Origin: Parasulfuritortus cantonensis
GTDB taxonomy: Bacteria; Pseudomonadota; Gammaproteobacteria; Burkholderiales; Thiobacillaceae
DNA: 64,000 nt
Direction of reading: 5' to 3'
Assembly (NCBI RefSeq): GCF_004337445.1
Contig: NZ_SJZB01000022.1
Span: forward strand, 1 to 64,000
Numbering within the stretch: position 1 is the stretch's first letter; each line of letters starts with the position of its first letter. The notes beneath the pieces were generated by a model that did no database searches, was not told where the DNA came from, and saw nothing but the letters and a program-made list of their open reading frames with translations. Made by a program: the position numbers and the translations under genes. Positions 7,863 through 15,998 of the stretch are shown here, piece by piece.

Positions 7863-8642
7863 CTATTGCACCGGCGTCAGGTTCAACGCCTTGTACAGGC
7901 CCGGGTCGCGCTCATACGCCAGCGGCGGCTGCACCTGGGTGGTCCACGGCAAGGCCGCGAAGTTGCGCCAGCCGTCCTTGTCCGGATTCGCGTCCTTGGT
8001 CTGGCTGTACACGTCGGCGGCGTCCGCGTTGAGCTGGCCGTCATTGTTCAGGTCGAGCCGGCAGCCGGTCGGGCAATCGGGGGCGAGTTCCAAGGCATCG
8101 GAGCCCGTCTTGAAGGCGTATTTCGGCTGTCCGACGAAACCTTCCCAGATGTTGCGGACATTGGTGAACGGTTGCAGGCCGCGGTCCTTGGTCGCCGGGT
8201 CGGACTCCGGGTTGGCCAGGATGTTGCCGGCCAGGACACTGCGGTGGCCGGTCCGGCACAAGGTCATGATGGGCGTGTCCATGCGGCCGCCGACGATGCG
8301 GTACACCTCCCAGTAAAGCTTCAGGGGATCCTGAGGTGCATCCCCGCCCATGCCGCTCACGGTCGGGAAGGGCACGTTGTACGCATCTTCGGGATGGCCG
8401 GAGGCATATTCGCGCAGGGAGCGGACATCGATCAGGACGGGCTTGGCTTCGCCGGGAGCATTGGTGAAATCCTTGCTGTGTTCCATCGCAAGGTAGGCAC
8501 CCGAAACACTGATCTCCGCCTTGTAATAGCGCGGCAGGCTGTAGTAACGGTTGCCATCCGGCGGGCTGTCCGCCGCCGCCGTCGTCGTGAGTACGGTGGC
8601 AATAGCCGCCGCCAACAGCGTGATGCCGTTTCTTAGATACAT
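7863..8642 (-). CDS. Secreted rhodanese-domain protein with calcium-binding-like loops
   Basis: A 259-residue protein with a cleavable-looking signal peptide (cut after about AAA-D near residue 25). The rhodanese fold spans about residues 60-190, with LIDVRSLREY near the start and an active-site loop LCRTGHRS near 128-135 carrying the catalytic cysteine. Family members move sulfane sulfur. The C-terminal part has two EF-hand/thrombospondin-type acidic loops, DLNNDGQLNAD and a following DANPDKDG. The ATG at 8642 is chosen for its GAGGAGA ribosome binding site. It lies just downstream of the sox operon on the same strand but after a terminator, so it is probably separately expressed. A role in periplasmic sulfur handling is inferred. 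Confidence 0.8.
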   Translation of the reverse strand: MYLRNGITLLAAAIATVLTTTAAADSPPDGNRYYSLPRYYKAEISVSGAYLAMEHSKDFTNAPGEAKPVLIDVRSLREYASGHPEDAYNVPFPTVSGMGGDAPQDPLKLYWEVYRIVGGRMDTPIMTLCRTGHRSVLAGNILANPESDPATKDRGLQPFTNVRNIWEGFVGQPKYAFKTGSDALELAPDCPTGCRLDLNNDGQLNADAADVYSQTKDANPDKDGWRNFAALPWTTQVQPPLAYERDPGLYKALNLTPVQ

Positions 8643-8872
8643 TCCAAGTCTCCTCGAGCAATGGGAATTGGTGTCGATCACCAAGGATTTGCGCCGCCTG
8701 TTCGTTTCTTATGGATGCGGCTAAATGAAAATTACTCCTGAAACCCCAATTCATCAATATTTTTTATTAAGCATTTGTTTTTATTTATAAGCATATTCTG
8801 ATGGGCTTGTTGTGGAAGTCTGCCGGCAGGTGCCGACACCGATGCCGGCGGCTGCCCGCTGGAACGGCCTCA

Positions 8873-8903
8873 GGAAAAAGAAACGGGGCCTTGCGGCCCC
8901 GTT
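8873..8903 (-). terminator. Terminator of the sox operon
   Basis: In the minus-strand transcript, AACGGGGCC and GGCCCCGTT form a stem around a four-base loop, followed by a TTTCTTTTTCC tract. It lies 25 bp beyond the soxB stop codon. Confidence 0.85.
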
Positions 8904-8927
8904 CCGGTTCGGCGGTTTTCCCGAGCC

Positions 8928-10655
8928 TTACAGAACGATGCCCGGGTTGTTCTTCGGGATACCGACCACCTTGGGCTGGTTGAGCTTGAGGCCCTTGATG
9001 ACCTTCTTGTCGCGCAGGTACTCGGCCACCACTTCCCAGACCGGCGCGCCCTGCGCGCCCTCGGCCACCGGTGCCCAGCCGGCTACCTTGTAGGTCTTGT
9101 CCGGATCGACCGGCTTGCCGTTCAGGGTCATGTCGCTGATGCGGTGGCCGATGGTCTTGGTCGGATCGACCGTATAGTGGATGCCGCCGACGCGCACCAT
9201 GTCGCCGCCCTGCTGGTAATACGGATCCGGGTTGAACAGGTTGTCGCAGACGTCCTCCATGATGTTCTTGATCATGGTCCCCTTCATCGGGGTCAGGGTG
9301 GACTGCGGGTAGGTGATGGCGGTCTGGTCCATCAGCTTTTCCATGGTGATGGATTCGCCCGGCAGGATCGTGGTGCCCCAGCGGAAGCCCGGCGAGAAGC
9401 CGGCGTCGGCACCCTTGACCGCCATGATGGCATCCAGGATGAGTTGGTCCCAGGTACCGTTGAAGTTGCCGCGGCGATAGAGGAAATCGTCCGACACCGC
9501 GAGGACCTCGTTCAGCTTGCTCTCGTAGGGCGCGCGGATCTTCTGGATCAAGGCATCCATCTTGGCGTCGGCGGCCAGGAAGTTGGCGAACACGGGCAGC
9601 AGGCGATACTTCCAGCCCTTGACCTTGCCGTCCTTGACCTCGAAGTCCATGACGCCGAGGAACTTGCCGTTCGAGCCGGCGTTGGTGACCAGGCAGGTGC
9701 CGCCGTCGGGAGTCTTCACCGGGACCGGCTGGTAGACGCCGTCATGGGTGTGGCCGCCGAAGATGGCATCGACGCCGTTGACGCGGCTGGCCATCTTGAG
9801 GTCGACGTCCATGCCGTTGTGGGACAGGACGACGACCACCTTGGCACCCTTGGCGCGGGCCTCGTCGACCCACTTCTGCATGCTGTCGTCGCGGATGCCG
9901 TAGGACCAGTCCGGCACCATGTAGCGCGGGTTGGCCACCGGGGTGTAGGGGAAGGCCTGGCCGACCACGGCGACGGTGACGCCGTTGATCTCGCGCAGGG
10001 TGTAGGGCTTGAACACCTGGTCGCCGAAGTCGTTGGTGACGATGTTCTGGGCGACGAAGTCGAGGCCGGCCTTCTTGAAATCGTTGTTGACGATCTCCTG
10101 GACGCGGTCGGCACCGTAGGTGGCTTCCCAGTGCGGAGTCATCACGTCGACGCCGAGGGCGATGCAGGCGTCGACCATGTCCTGGGCGTTGGTCCACAGC
10201 GCGGTGGCGGAACCCTGCCAGGTGTCGCCGCCGTCGAGCAGCAGGCAGCCGGGGCGCGAGGCGCGCACCTGGTCGACCAGCGTCTTCAGGTGGGCGAAAC
10301 CGCCGACCTTGCCGTAGGTCTTCGCGGCGGTCTGGAAGTCCAGGTAGGTGAAGGCATGGGCGTCGGCCGTGCCGGGCTTGAGGCCGTAGTGCTTGAGGAA
10401 GTGGGTCCCCACCAGGTGCGGCACCTTGCCGGCCATGGAGCCGACGCCGAGGTTGACGTTGGGCTCGCGGAACCAGATCGGCAGCAGCTGGGCATGGGTG
10501 TCGGTGATGTGCATGAACGACACGTTGCCGGCCGGCGGCGCATCGTAGTAGCCGGCCGGCAGGGTGCCGGCCAGCACGGCGCGGCTGTCCAGGACCAAAC
10601 CGGAAGCCGCCGCGGCGGCCAGGACCTGCAGGAATTCACGACGACTCATGGACAT
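8928..10655 (-). CDS. soxB: SoxB thiosulfohydrolase
   Basis: Periplasmic dimanganese hydrolase that releases sulfate from the sulfur-loaded SoxY cysteine during thiosulfate oxidation. The 575-residue protein starts with a twin-arginine signal (SRREFLQ). Metallophosphatase motifs are present: HITDTHAQ (residues 49-56), DGGDTWQG (141-148), LSHNGMD (277-283) and GGHTHDG (300-306). A 5'-nucleotidase C-terminal domain follows. A GAGAGGAAG site precedes the ATG at 10655. It is the last gene of soxXYZAB, separated from soxA by a 221-bp gap with hairpins. Confidence 0.97.
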   Translation of the reverse strand: MSMSRREFLQVLAAAAASGLVLDSRAVLAGTLPAGYYDAPPAGNVSFMHITDTHAQLLPIWFREPNVNLGVGSMAGKVPHLVGTHFLKHYGLKPGTADAHAFTYLDFQTAAKTYGKVGGFAHLKTLVDQVRASRPGCLLLDGGDTWQGSATALWTNAQDMVDACIALGVDVMTPHWEATYGADRVQEIVNNDFKKAGLDFVAQNIVTNDFGDQVFKPYTLREINGVTVAVVGQAFPYTPVANPRYMVPDWSYGIRDDSMQKWVDEARAKGAKVVVVLSHNGMDVDLKMASRVNGVDAIFGGHTHDGVYQPVPVKTPDGGTCLVTNAGSNGKFLGVMDFEVKDGKVKGWKYRLLPVFANFLAADAKMDALIQKIRAPYESKLNEVLAVSDDFLYRRGNFNGTWDQLILDAIMAVKGADAGFSPGFRWGTTILPGESITMEKLMDQTAITYPQSTLTPMKGTMIKNIMEDVCDNLFNPDPYYQQGGDMVRVGGIHYTVDPTKTIGHRISDMTLNGKPVDPDKTYKVAGWAPVAEGAQGAPVWEVVAEYLRDKKVIKGLKLNQPKVVGIPKNNPGIVL

Positions 10656-10750
10656 GGGTAGCTTCCTCTCGATTGTCTCCGGCTGCAGGCATCCGGCAGC
10701 CGCTACGCTGGATCATCCCGGCTGCGCCGCATTCGGGTGCGATACGCGGA

Positions 10751-10829
10751 CCGGGCCGGAGGCCCGGAGGTACCGACGCTGCGGTGCAACCGATCGATAT
10801 TCTCAAAAGAACCGGGCCCGCAGGCCCGG
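10751..10829 (-). promoter_or_regulatory. Paired hairpins between soxA and soxB
   Basis: Two hairpins share the same arms, CCGGGCC and GGCCCGG, at 10751-10767 and 10812-10829. In the minus-strand transcript the first one met (10812-10829) is followed by TTCTTTT, resembling a weak terminator or RNA-processing site. It could lower soxB expression relative to soxXYZA. Confidence 0.45.
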
Positions 10830-10876
10830 CCTCACACGACCCCGCCGTCCATCCGGACGGACAGGGCCCAGGGGCA

Positions 10877-11716
10877 TTACTTGCGGAACACCGAGGACTT
10901 CAGTTCCATGCCGTTGGACAGGTAGGAATGGAAGTACTCCAGGTTGTTGAAACGGGTGCTGCCTTCCTTGTCCGGCACCTGACGAACCTGCTTGAAGCAG
11001 CCCGAGTAGCGCTTTTGCAGGGTGGTCGGCACGTCGCCGCCGTCCTTGCCGCGGAACACCGGGAAGTGGGTCGCCTGGCCGAGCACCGGCGACAGGATTT
11101 CCGAACGCAGGTTGTTGCCGGCGGCGTCGATGTGGCAGGACGCGCAGGAGAAGTTGAGCTGGCCGGCGCGGGCGTAGTAGGTTTTCTTGCCGTCCTCGAA
11201 GGCCTTGAGCGCGGCCGGGCTGTCGACCTTGATGTTCATCTTCATGCCGTCGGACAGGGTGCGGGCATACGAGGTCAGCACGCCCATGGTCTTCATGTCG
11301 TCGTACTTGTACGGCTCTTCGCCGTTGGCGACGCGGCAATCGTTGATGGCATCCTCGAAGGTCACGACCTTGCCCTTGGCTTCGTCGAACATCGGGTAGT
11401 TGCCGGCGATCATCTTGCCGCCGTTGGGCAGGCAGTCGGCGTAGGTCTTGCCGCTCTTGAACGGCGTGTCCCACATCTTCTTGCCCTTGTCGAGCACCTC
11501 GACGAAGGGCGGGAATTCCATGATGCTGTCGTACTGGGACTTGGAGTCCGGACTGAACGCCAGGGCACCGTAGATGTAGTCATCAATCTTGATGTCCGAA
11601 TACTTGTTCTTGAAGTAGTTGATCAGCTTGGTGCGGTCGTCCTCGGGACCCGCAACAGCCGACACCGAACCCAGGACGATGCCAGCCCCGGCCAAAATCA
11701 TAATCAGTTTCTTCAT
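10877..11716 (-). CDS. soxA: SoxA, c-type cytochrome subunit of SoxAX
   Basis: With SoxX it forms the SoxAX complex that links thiosulfate to the SoxY cysteine in the periplasm. The 279-residue protein has a signal peptide (about residues 1-22) and one haem motif, CASCH at 191-195. The usual N-terminal haem motif of dihaem SoxA is missing. Cys95 and Cys127 stand in that region and probably form a disulfide, so this is the monohaem type. Cys240 in RYSGC is the likely distal haem ligand, normally modified to a persulfide. The start is the ATG at 11716, behind a GGAGGAC site. Confidence 0.95.
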   Translation of the reverse strand: MKKLIMILAGAGIVLGSVSAVAGPEDDRTKLINYFKNKYSDIKIDDYIYGALAFSPDSKSQYDSIMEFPPFVEVLDKGKKMWDTPFKSGKTYADCLPNGGKMIAGNYPMFDEAKGKVVTFEDAINDCRVANGEEPYKYDDMKTMGVLTSYARTLSDGMKMNIKVDSPAALKAFEDGKKTYYARAGQLNFSCASCHIDAAGNNLRSEILSPVLGQATHFPVFRGKDGGDVPTTLQKRYSGCFKQVRQVPDKEGSTRFNNLEYFHSYLSNGMELKSSVFRK

Positions 11717-11776
11717 GCCGTCCTCCAGATGGACGCGGCCGCCGGCTGGCGCCGGCCGGCCCGCGTCGATTTCCAA

Positions 11777-12088
11777 TCAGCCGATGTCGGCTTCAGCGCT
11801 ATCCTTCTCGCCCTTGTTGTCCAGGGTCTCGATCACGACCTTGTCGCCCGCCTTGGCACCCTTCACCTTGAACGCCAGGTACGGGTTCTTGGAAATGCCG
11901 CCGCCCCACTGCGCGTCCAGCACCACCTTGCCACCCACCGTCGCCGTCACGTTCGTGATGTGGTGCGCCGGCACGATCTCGCCCGTCTTCGCATCCTTGC
12001 GCAGACCCGTCTCCATCACGTGGTTCATCAGCGCCTTGATCTCAGCAACATCTCCGGCCATCGAGGCACGAATCTTCATCCCAGCCAT
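11777..12088 (-). CDS. soxZ: SoxZ, partner of the SoxY sulfur carrier
   Basis: A 103-residue immunoglobulin-like protein that pairs with SoxY to carry sulfur intermediates. The conserved stretch HHITNVTATVGGK, the segment GGGISKNPYLAF and the absence of a signal peptide fit SoxZ, which is exported with SoxY through the Tat pathway. It follows soxY by 29 bp and precedes soxA by 60 bp. Confidence 0.96.
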   Translation of the reverse strand: MAGMKIRASMAGDVAEIKALMNHVMETGLRKDAKTGEIVPAHHITNVTATVGGKVVLDAQWGGGISKNPYLAFKVKGAKAGDKVVIETLDNKGEKDSAEADIG

Positions 12089-12117
12089 CTTGTCTTCCTT
12101 TCTCTATCCGTTGCCGA

Positions 12118-12588
12118 TCAGCCGCCGCAGCCACCAATGGTGACCTTGACTTCCTTCGCCGCCTTGTAAACCTTGCCGCCAGCCTTCACGACCGCAACAA
12201 CGTTCGACGTCGCTCCCATCTTGATCCGCGTCGACACGTAGCCTTCCGCTCCGTTCTGCAGACCAAAATCGGCAATCAGCGGAAAACCGTTCTTCTCCGC
12301 CAGAATGATGATGTGTTCCGTGCCCGGAATCGCCGAAATCACTTCCACAGGCACCACCGCGCCGTTCTCGGCAATGTCCGGCGCCTTCACCGTGATCTGG
12401 CCGCTGTCCGCGCCGCCACTCGCTCCCTCGCTCGACAGCGCACCCGCCATATCCTTGGCCTCGAACGCCGCCTTGTTCCACCCGGCCGCCCATACCGTCC
12501 CCGGCTTCAGCAGCCCGGCCGCCGCCGCCACCGTCACCACACTGGCGGCACCCGCGCCCTTCAGGATACTTCTACGTTGTTCGTTCAT
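12118..12588 (-). CDS. soxY: SoxY, sulfur carrier protein
   Basis: The periplasmic carrier to which sulfur substrates are bound during Sox oxidation. The 156-residue protein begins with a Tat-like signal (QRRSILKGAGA) and ends with the swinging-arm tail IGGCGG, whose Cys154 carries the intermediates. The ATG at 12588 is chosen because GGAGTGGAG lies upstream; a longer in-frame form is less likely. It lies 26 bp after soxX. Confidence 0.97.
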   Translation of the reverse strand: MNEQRRSILKGAGAASVVTVAAAAGLLKPGTVWAAGWNKAAFEAKDMAGALSSEGASGGADSGQITVKAPDIAENGAVVPVEVISAIPGTEHIIILAEKNGFPLIADFGLQNGAEGYVSTRIKMGATSNVVAVVKAGGKVYKAAKEVKVTIGGCGG

Positions 12589-12614
12589 CTCCACTCCTTC
12601 CACGCTTTTGGATG

Positions 12615-12977
12615 TCACAGGCCGTAGACGAAATCGACGACCTTGTCGATTTGCTCCTCGGTCAGCGCCTTGTGCTTGCCGAACGGGGGCATGATGGTAT
12701 TGGGATTGGTCGCCGTGGCGTCCCAGATCTTGGCGCGCATCACCTTCTTGTCCGGGAAGCGAGCACTCATGGCGATCAGGGGCGGGCCGCTGTTGCCGGG
12801 CTGTTCGGCATCGGGCATCGTGGGCATCGCATGACAGGCCAGGCAGTTGCCCTTGCTGCTGTTGTAGGCGATTTCCTTACCGGTCTCTTCCTTGGCCGGG
12901 TCCGCAGCCAGGGCGACGTTGATACCCAGCGCGGCGAGCAAAGCCAAGCCGGTACCGACGGAAACAAGATTCCGCAT
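12615..12977 (-). CDS. soxX: SoxX, c-type cytochrome subunit of SoxAX
   Basis: A 120-residue secreted monohaem cytochrome c. A signal peptide of about 25 residues is followed by the haem motif CLACH at 45-49. A GNSGPPL segment follows, and an IMPPFG segment holds the likely methionine ligand (Met97). It pairs with SoxA. The ATG at 12977 has a strong GGAAGGAGAG ribosome binding site. It is the first gene of the operon; the upstream gap carries two candidate operator sites. Confidence 0.93.
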   Translation of the reverse strand: MRNLVSVGTGLALLAALGINVALAADPAKEETGKEIAYNSSKGNCLACHAMPTMPDAEQPGNSGPPLIAMSARFPDKKVMRAKIWDATATNPNTIMPPFGKHKALTEEQIDKVVDFVYGL

Positions 12978-13010
12978 GGTCTCTCCTTCCTCATCCAAAA
13001 GATTATTGAT

Positions 13011-13025
13011 CCCGGGACACCCGGG
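13011..13025. repeat. Short hairpin in the soxX leader
   Basis: CCCGGG repeated around ACA can pair with itself across a three-base loop, about 35 bp before the soxX start codon. It may stabilise the mRNA 5' end; it has no T tract. Confidence 0.35.
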
Positions 13026-13035
13026 TAAGCGATAT

Positions 13036-13050
13036 TACTTAAGTTAAGTA
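13036..13050. promoter_or_regulatory. Palindromic operator candidate upstream of soxX
   Basis: TACTTAAGTTAAGTA is a perfect dyad around a central G, 59-73 bp before the soxX ATG and overlapping an ATATTA (TAATAT on the minus strand) that could be a -10 box. A repressor bound here would block transcription. Which regulator uses it is unknown; a SoxR-type ArsR protein is one option, but none is encoded in the window. Confidence 0.45.
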
Positions 13051-13068
13051 CAACGCATCTACAACTAT

Positions 13069-13093
13069 ATGTCAGACTAATTTACTCGGGCAA
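13069..13093. promoter_or_regulatory. IscR/Rrf2-like dyad upstream of soxX
   Basis: The core GACT-AATTT-ACTC closely follows the GACT-N5-AGTC core of the type 1 IscR consensus as I recall it, with one mismatch in the right half. About 19 of 25 positions agree. It is about 92 bp upstream of the soxX ATG. Better copies occur ahead of tusE/dsrC and sodB. Confidence 0.4.
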
Positions 13094-13130
13094 GCAGTAC
13101 ATTCATACGCACGCCGCGCGGCGGTCCCGG

Positions 13131-14549
13131 TCAGGGTTTGGCCTCGCGCTGCTGACGTTCGCGCAACTCGCGCAGGCGGGCGTCGACCATGGACATGGTG
13201 TAGAAGTCGCCGTCCCCCGCCTGACGGGCGAGCTGGAGTTGCTCCATCGCCTGCGCCGGCTGGTCGAGCCGGATGTGCGCCTCGGCCTGGGCCAGATGGC
13301 CCTCGGAACGCTTGCCCAAGGCATGATCGCTTTCCGCCAGCAGGCGGTAGAGGACGTCGTCGTCGTCCCAGGCGCGCAGCTTTTCCGCCACGTAGCTCTT
13401 CGTGTCCGCCGCGCGGCCGACCCGGAGCAAGGCCCGGGCATAGTCGTATACCAGCGGGCGGTAGTTCGGGTACTTGGCCAGGCCCGCCTTCAGGATGTCC
13501 ACCGCCTTGGCCGGCTGGCCGGTTTCCTGACGCAGGCGCGCGGCCAGGGTGACCGCCATGGGCGAGGTCAGCTCCGGCTGGACCTGGTTGAAGGCCTTGA
13601 CCGCGGTATCGCGCTCGCCGACCCGCAAGGCCGCCAGGACGAAGCCGTAACGGGTCGCGGCGTCGCTCTGCTTGCTGGCGGCCAGGACTTTGAAGTGCTT
13701 GTAGGCGTCGTCCGGCTCGCCGGCCGCGGCCTGGACGCGCGCGCGCACGAGCTGGAAGTCGAGGCTGTCCAGATGCTGGCGGTAGGGCAGCTCGCTGAGC
13801 CGGTTCTGCAGGTCGGCCATGCGCTCGTAGGTCAGCGGGTGGGTGCGCAGGTAGGCCGGCGCCTTGCTCTCGTACAGGCGGCCGTTCGCCTGCAGGCGCT
13901 CGAAGAAGCTGGCCATGCCGGCCGGGTCGTAGCCGGAATCGGACAGGGTCTGCAGGCCGATCCGGTCGGCCTCGCGTTCGTGCTCGCGGGTGTAGTCGAG
14001 CTGATTCTGGATCGACATGGCCTGGGCGGTGGTCACCGCCGCCTGGGCGATCTGGGCATTGTCCGAACGGGCCGCCAGGATGGCCACGGCCAGCGCCGCC
14101 AGGGTGGTCAGGGTGGAGCCCTTCTGGGCCGCGACGATGCGCGCGATGTGGTTCTGGGTGACGTGGGAGATTTCGTGCGCCAGTACCCCCGCCAACTCGG
14201 ATTCGTTGCGCACCGCCGAGATCAGGCCGGTGTGCACACCGATGTAGCCGCCCGGCAGGGCGAAGGCGTTGATCGATGCGTCGCGGACCACGAAGAACTC
14301 GAAGTGGCGGTACGGCGCCGGACTGGCCGCGACGAGCTGGCGGCCGAGCCGGTTGATGTAGTCGGTGGTCTCGGGGTCGTCGAGAAAATCCTTGTCGCCG
14401 CGGATCTGGCGCATGGCCTCGGCGCCGATCTGCGCCTCCTGGGCCTCGCTCATGGTCGCGCGCGCCGACTCGCCCAGGTCGGGCAGTTCGGAGGCATACG
14501 CCGGAGCCAGCAGCCAGCTGAGCAAGATCAAGGTGACGAGGCGTTTCAT
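13131..14549 (-). CDS. bepA: BepA-type M48 metalloprotease with TPR repeats
   Basis: A periplasmic zinc protease and chaperone for outer-membrane protein assembly (BepA/YfgC family). The 472-residue protein has a signal peptide (cut near residue 20), the zinc motif HEISH at 125-129 and the third ligand region EHEREADRIG near 191-200. Tetratricopeptide-like helices fill the C-terminal half. The ATG at 14549 starts the signal peptide; the open frame reaches further upstream but that part overlaps moaC and is not protein-like. It is divergent from moaC, 40 bp away. Confidence 0.92.
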   Translation of the reverse strand: MKRLVTLILLSWLLAPAYASELPDLGESARATMSEAQEAQIGAEAMRQIRGDKDFLDDPETTDYINRLGRQLVAASPAPYRHFEFFVVRDASINAFALPGGYIGVHTGLISAVRNESELAGVLAHEISHVTQNHIARIVAAQKGSTLTTLAALAVAILAARSDNAQIAQAAVTTAQAMSIQNQLDYTREHEREADRIGLQTLSDSGYDPAGMASFFERLQANGRLYESKAPAYLRTHPLTYERMADLQNRLSELPYRQHLDSLDFQLVRARVQAAAGEPDDAYKHFKVLAASKQSDAATRYGFVLAALRVGERDTAVKAFNQVQPELTSPMAVTLAARLRQETGQPAKAVDILKAGLAKYPNYRPLVYDYARALLRVGRAADTKSYVAEKLRAWDDDDVLYRLLAESDHALGKRSEGHLAQAEAHIRLDQPAQAMEQLQLARQAGDGDFYTMSMVDARLRELRERQQREAKP

Positions 14550-14589
14550 CCGGCTATGATAACCACCATTCCAACCAGGTTCCCCAGCC

Positions 14590-15072
14590 ATGAATGGATT
14601 TACGCACTTTAACGAAGACGGCCAGGCGGTCATGGTCGACGTCGGTGCCAAGGCCGAAACCCGGCGCGTCGCGGTGGCGGCCGGCCGCATCGTCATGCGT
14701 CCTGAGACCCTGGCCATGATCCGCGCCGGCGACGCCAAGAAGGGCGACGTCCTCGGTGTGGCGCGGATCGCCGGCATCATGGCGGCAAAGCGCACGGCCG
14801 ACCTGATCCCGCTCTGCCACCCCATCGCCCTCACCAAGGTTTCCGTGGATTTCCGGGTCGACGCCGAGGCCAACGCCGTCGAATGCGCCGCCACGGCGGA
14901 GACGTTCGGCCGCACCGGGGTCGAGATGGAGGCGCTGACGGCGGCCGGCGTCGCCCTGCTGACCGTCTACGACATGTGCAAGGCGGTGGACCGGGGTATG
15001 GTCATCGAGTCGGTCAGGCTGCTCGAGAAGCAGGGCGGCAAGTCGGGCCACTGGCGGGCCGACGCCGGCTGA
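14590..15072 (+). CDS. moaC: MoaC, cyclic pyranopterin monophosphate synthase
   Basis: Acts with MoaA in the first stage of molybdenum cofactor synthesis, forming cyclic pyranopterin monophosphate. The 160-residue protein has the signature [12 protein letters not shown] at 67-78, [10 protein letters not shown] at 109-118 and the catalytic Asp128/Lys131 in [10 protein letters not shown]. Length is normal. It stands alone, divergent from bepA and convergent with the small secreted protein gene. Confidence 0.97.
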   Translation: MNGFTHFNEDGQAVMVDVGAKAETRRVAVAAGRIVMRPETLAMIRAGDAKKGDVLGVARIAGIMAAKRTADLIPLCHPIALTKVSVDFRVDAEANAVECAATAETFGRTGVEMEALTAAGVALLTVYDMCKAVDRGMVIESVRLLEKQGGKSGHWRADAG

Positions 15073-15090
15073 GCGGCCCGGCCGCGAGGC

Positions 15091-15396
15091 TTACTTGATG
15101 CGCCCCATGAAGCGCATCACCTTGCACGGGTCGCCGTCGAACAGGACGGTGTTCTTGGGCGGCAGGGTGACGTGGCGCTCCGCGGCGCGTTTCTGCAACT
15201 CCGCCTCGTGGGCGGCGGTGTAGGTCTCGCATTCGTCGAAAGTGTGGAAGGACTGCATCCTGGCGACGTGCGCCTGACGCTCCTCCGGCGTCATCAGCTC
15301 GGCACCCCGGAAGCCATCGCCACTGGCATAGGACGGAAAGGCGTGGGCGGCCGGGCTGGCCATGATTACAAACAACAAGGCGATCGCGCGCTTCAT
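15091..15396 (-). CDS. Small secreted protein, unknown function
   Basis: A 101-residue protein with a clear signal peptide (cleavage after AHA near residue 19). The mature part is charged, with a MTPEERQAHVARMQ helix, and has two cysteines (near residues 56 and 91) that could form a disulfide. Similar short secreted proteins occur in betaproteobacteria, but I know of no function. A terminator lies upstream between it and the tusE/dsrC gene, so it has its own promoter. Confidence 0.7.
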   Translation of the reverse strand: MKRAIALLFVIMASPAAHAFPSYASGDGFRGAELMTPEERQAHVARMQSFHTFDECETYTAAHEAELQKRAAERHVTLPPKNTVLFDGDPCKVMRFMGRIK

Positions 15397-15416
15397 CTTT
15401 CGACACTCCGGAAATG

Positions 15417-15441
15417 AAAAAGGCCCCGCTCGGGCGGGGCC
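15417..15441 (-). terminator. Terminator after tusE/dsrC
   Basis: On the minus strand, GGCCCCGC and GCGGGGCC pair around a four-base loop, followed by TTTTT. It lies about 40 bp beyond the tusE/dsrC stop codon. Confidence 0.9.
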
Positions 15442-15480
15442 AGTGTAGCGCGAAAGGCGGCGCCGCGACTTACGCGGTGT

Positions 15481-15813
15481 TTAAACGCAGCCGGTCGGCT
15501 TCGGCGTGCCGGCGTAGCGGCCGGCCTGCTTGGCGGGGCCGAACGGGAACAGGTCGAAGAGGAACTTCTTCTCGCCCCATTCGTCGCCGAACTCCTCCTT
15601 CAGGCCCTTCTGCAGGAAGCGCAGGTTGGGCGCGGTGCCGTACTCGTGAAAGTACTCGCGCATGTAGTTGATGATCTTCCAGTGATTCTCGCCCAGCTCC
15701 AGCTTGTCCTGGCCGGCCAGGTATTCGGCGACCTCGTCGGACCAGTCCTCCAGGTTGACCAGATAGCCCTCGGGATCGGTTTCCACGATCCGGCCGTTGA
15801 CGTTCAGTTCCAT
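15481..15813 (-). CDS. TusE/DsrC family sulfur carrier
   Basis: A 110-residue cytoplasmic protein of the DsrC/TusE/DsvC family, which shuttles sulfur as a persulfide on a C-terminal cysteine. The tail AGTPKPTGCV carries the penultimate Cys109. The second conserved cysteine of true DsrC (eleven residues earlier) is Gly98 here. The protein is therefore TusE-like or an alternative DsrC homologue that cannot form the intramolecular disulfide used with sulfite reductase. No dsrAB or tusBCD is in the window. The ATG at 15813 is backed by GAGAGGAAA. Upstream is the best IscR/Rrf2-like site in the window. Confidence 0.88.
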   Translation of the reverse strand: MELNVNGRIVETDPEGYLVNLEDWSDEVAEYLAGQDKLELGENHWKIINYMREYFHEYGTAPNLRFLQKGLKEEFGDEWGEKKFLFDLFPFGPAKQAGRYAGTPKPTGCV

Positions 15814-15877
15814 GTCATTTCCTCTCTTCACCCGTTTATCGAAGTCCAGCAGACACTGGCATGGCCCGCACATTACA

Positions 15878-15902
15878 TAAGCCGACTAATTAAGTCAACT
15901 AT
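15878..15902. promoter_or_regulatory. IscR/Rrf2-like operator upstream of tusE/dsrC
   Basis: The core GACT-AATTA-AGTC is a perfect dyad and about 22 of 25 positions fit the type 1 IscR consensus as I recall it. It is 65 bp upstream of the tusE/dsrC ATG and about 97 bp before the alpha-2-macroglobulin gene on the other strand, so it could control either. Confidence 0.55.
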
Positions 15903-15998
15903 TCGATACTGGAAAACAAGGTCATCGTGGAAATCGTGCAACCGTCACCGAGCTGGGCGCACAATGCGCCCTGACAAGACTAAGAAGGAGGTCACACG

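Noticed and set aside
13131-14915. BepA starting at 14915
   Set aside because: The extra 122 residues overlap moaC on the other strand and remove the signal peptide; the start at 14549 is natural.
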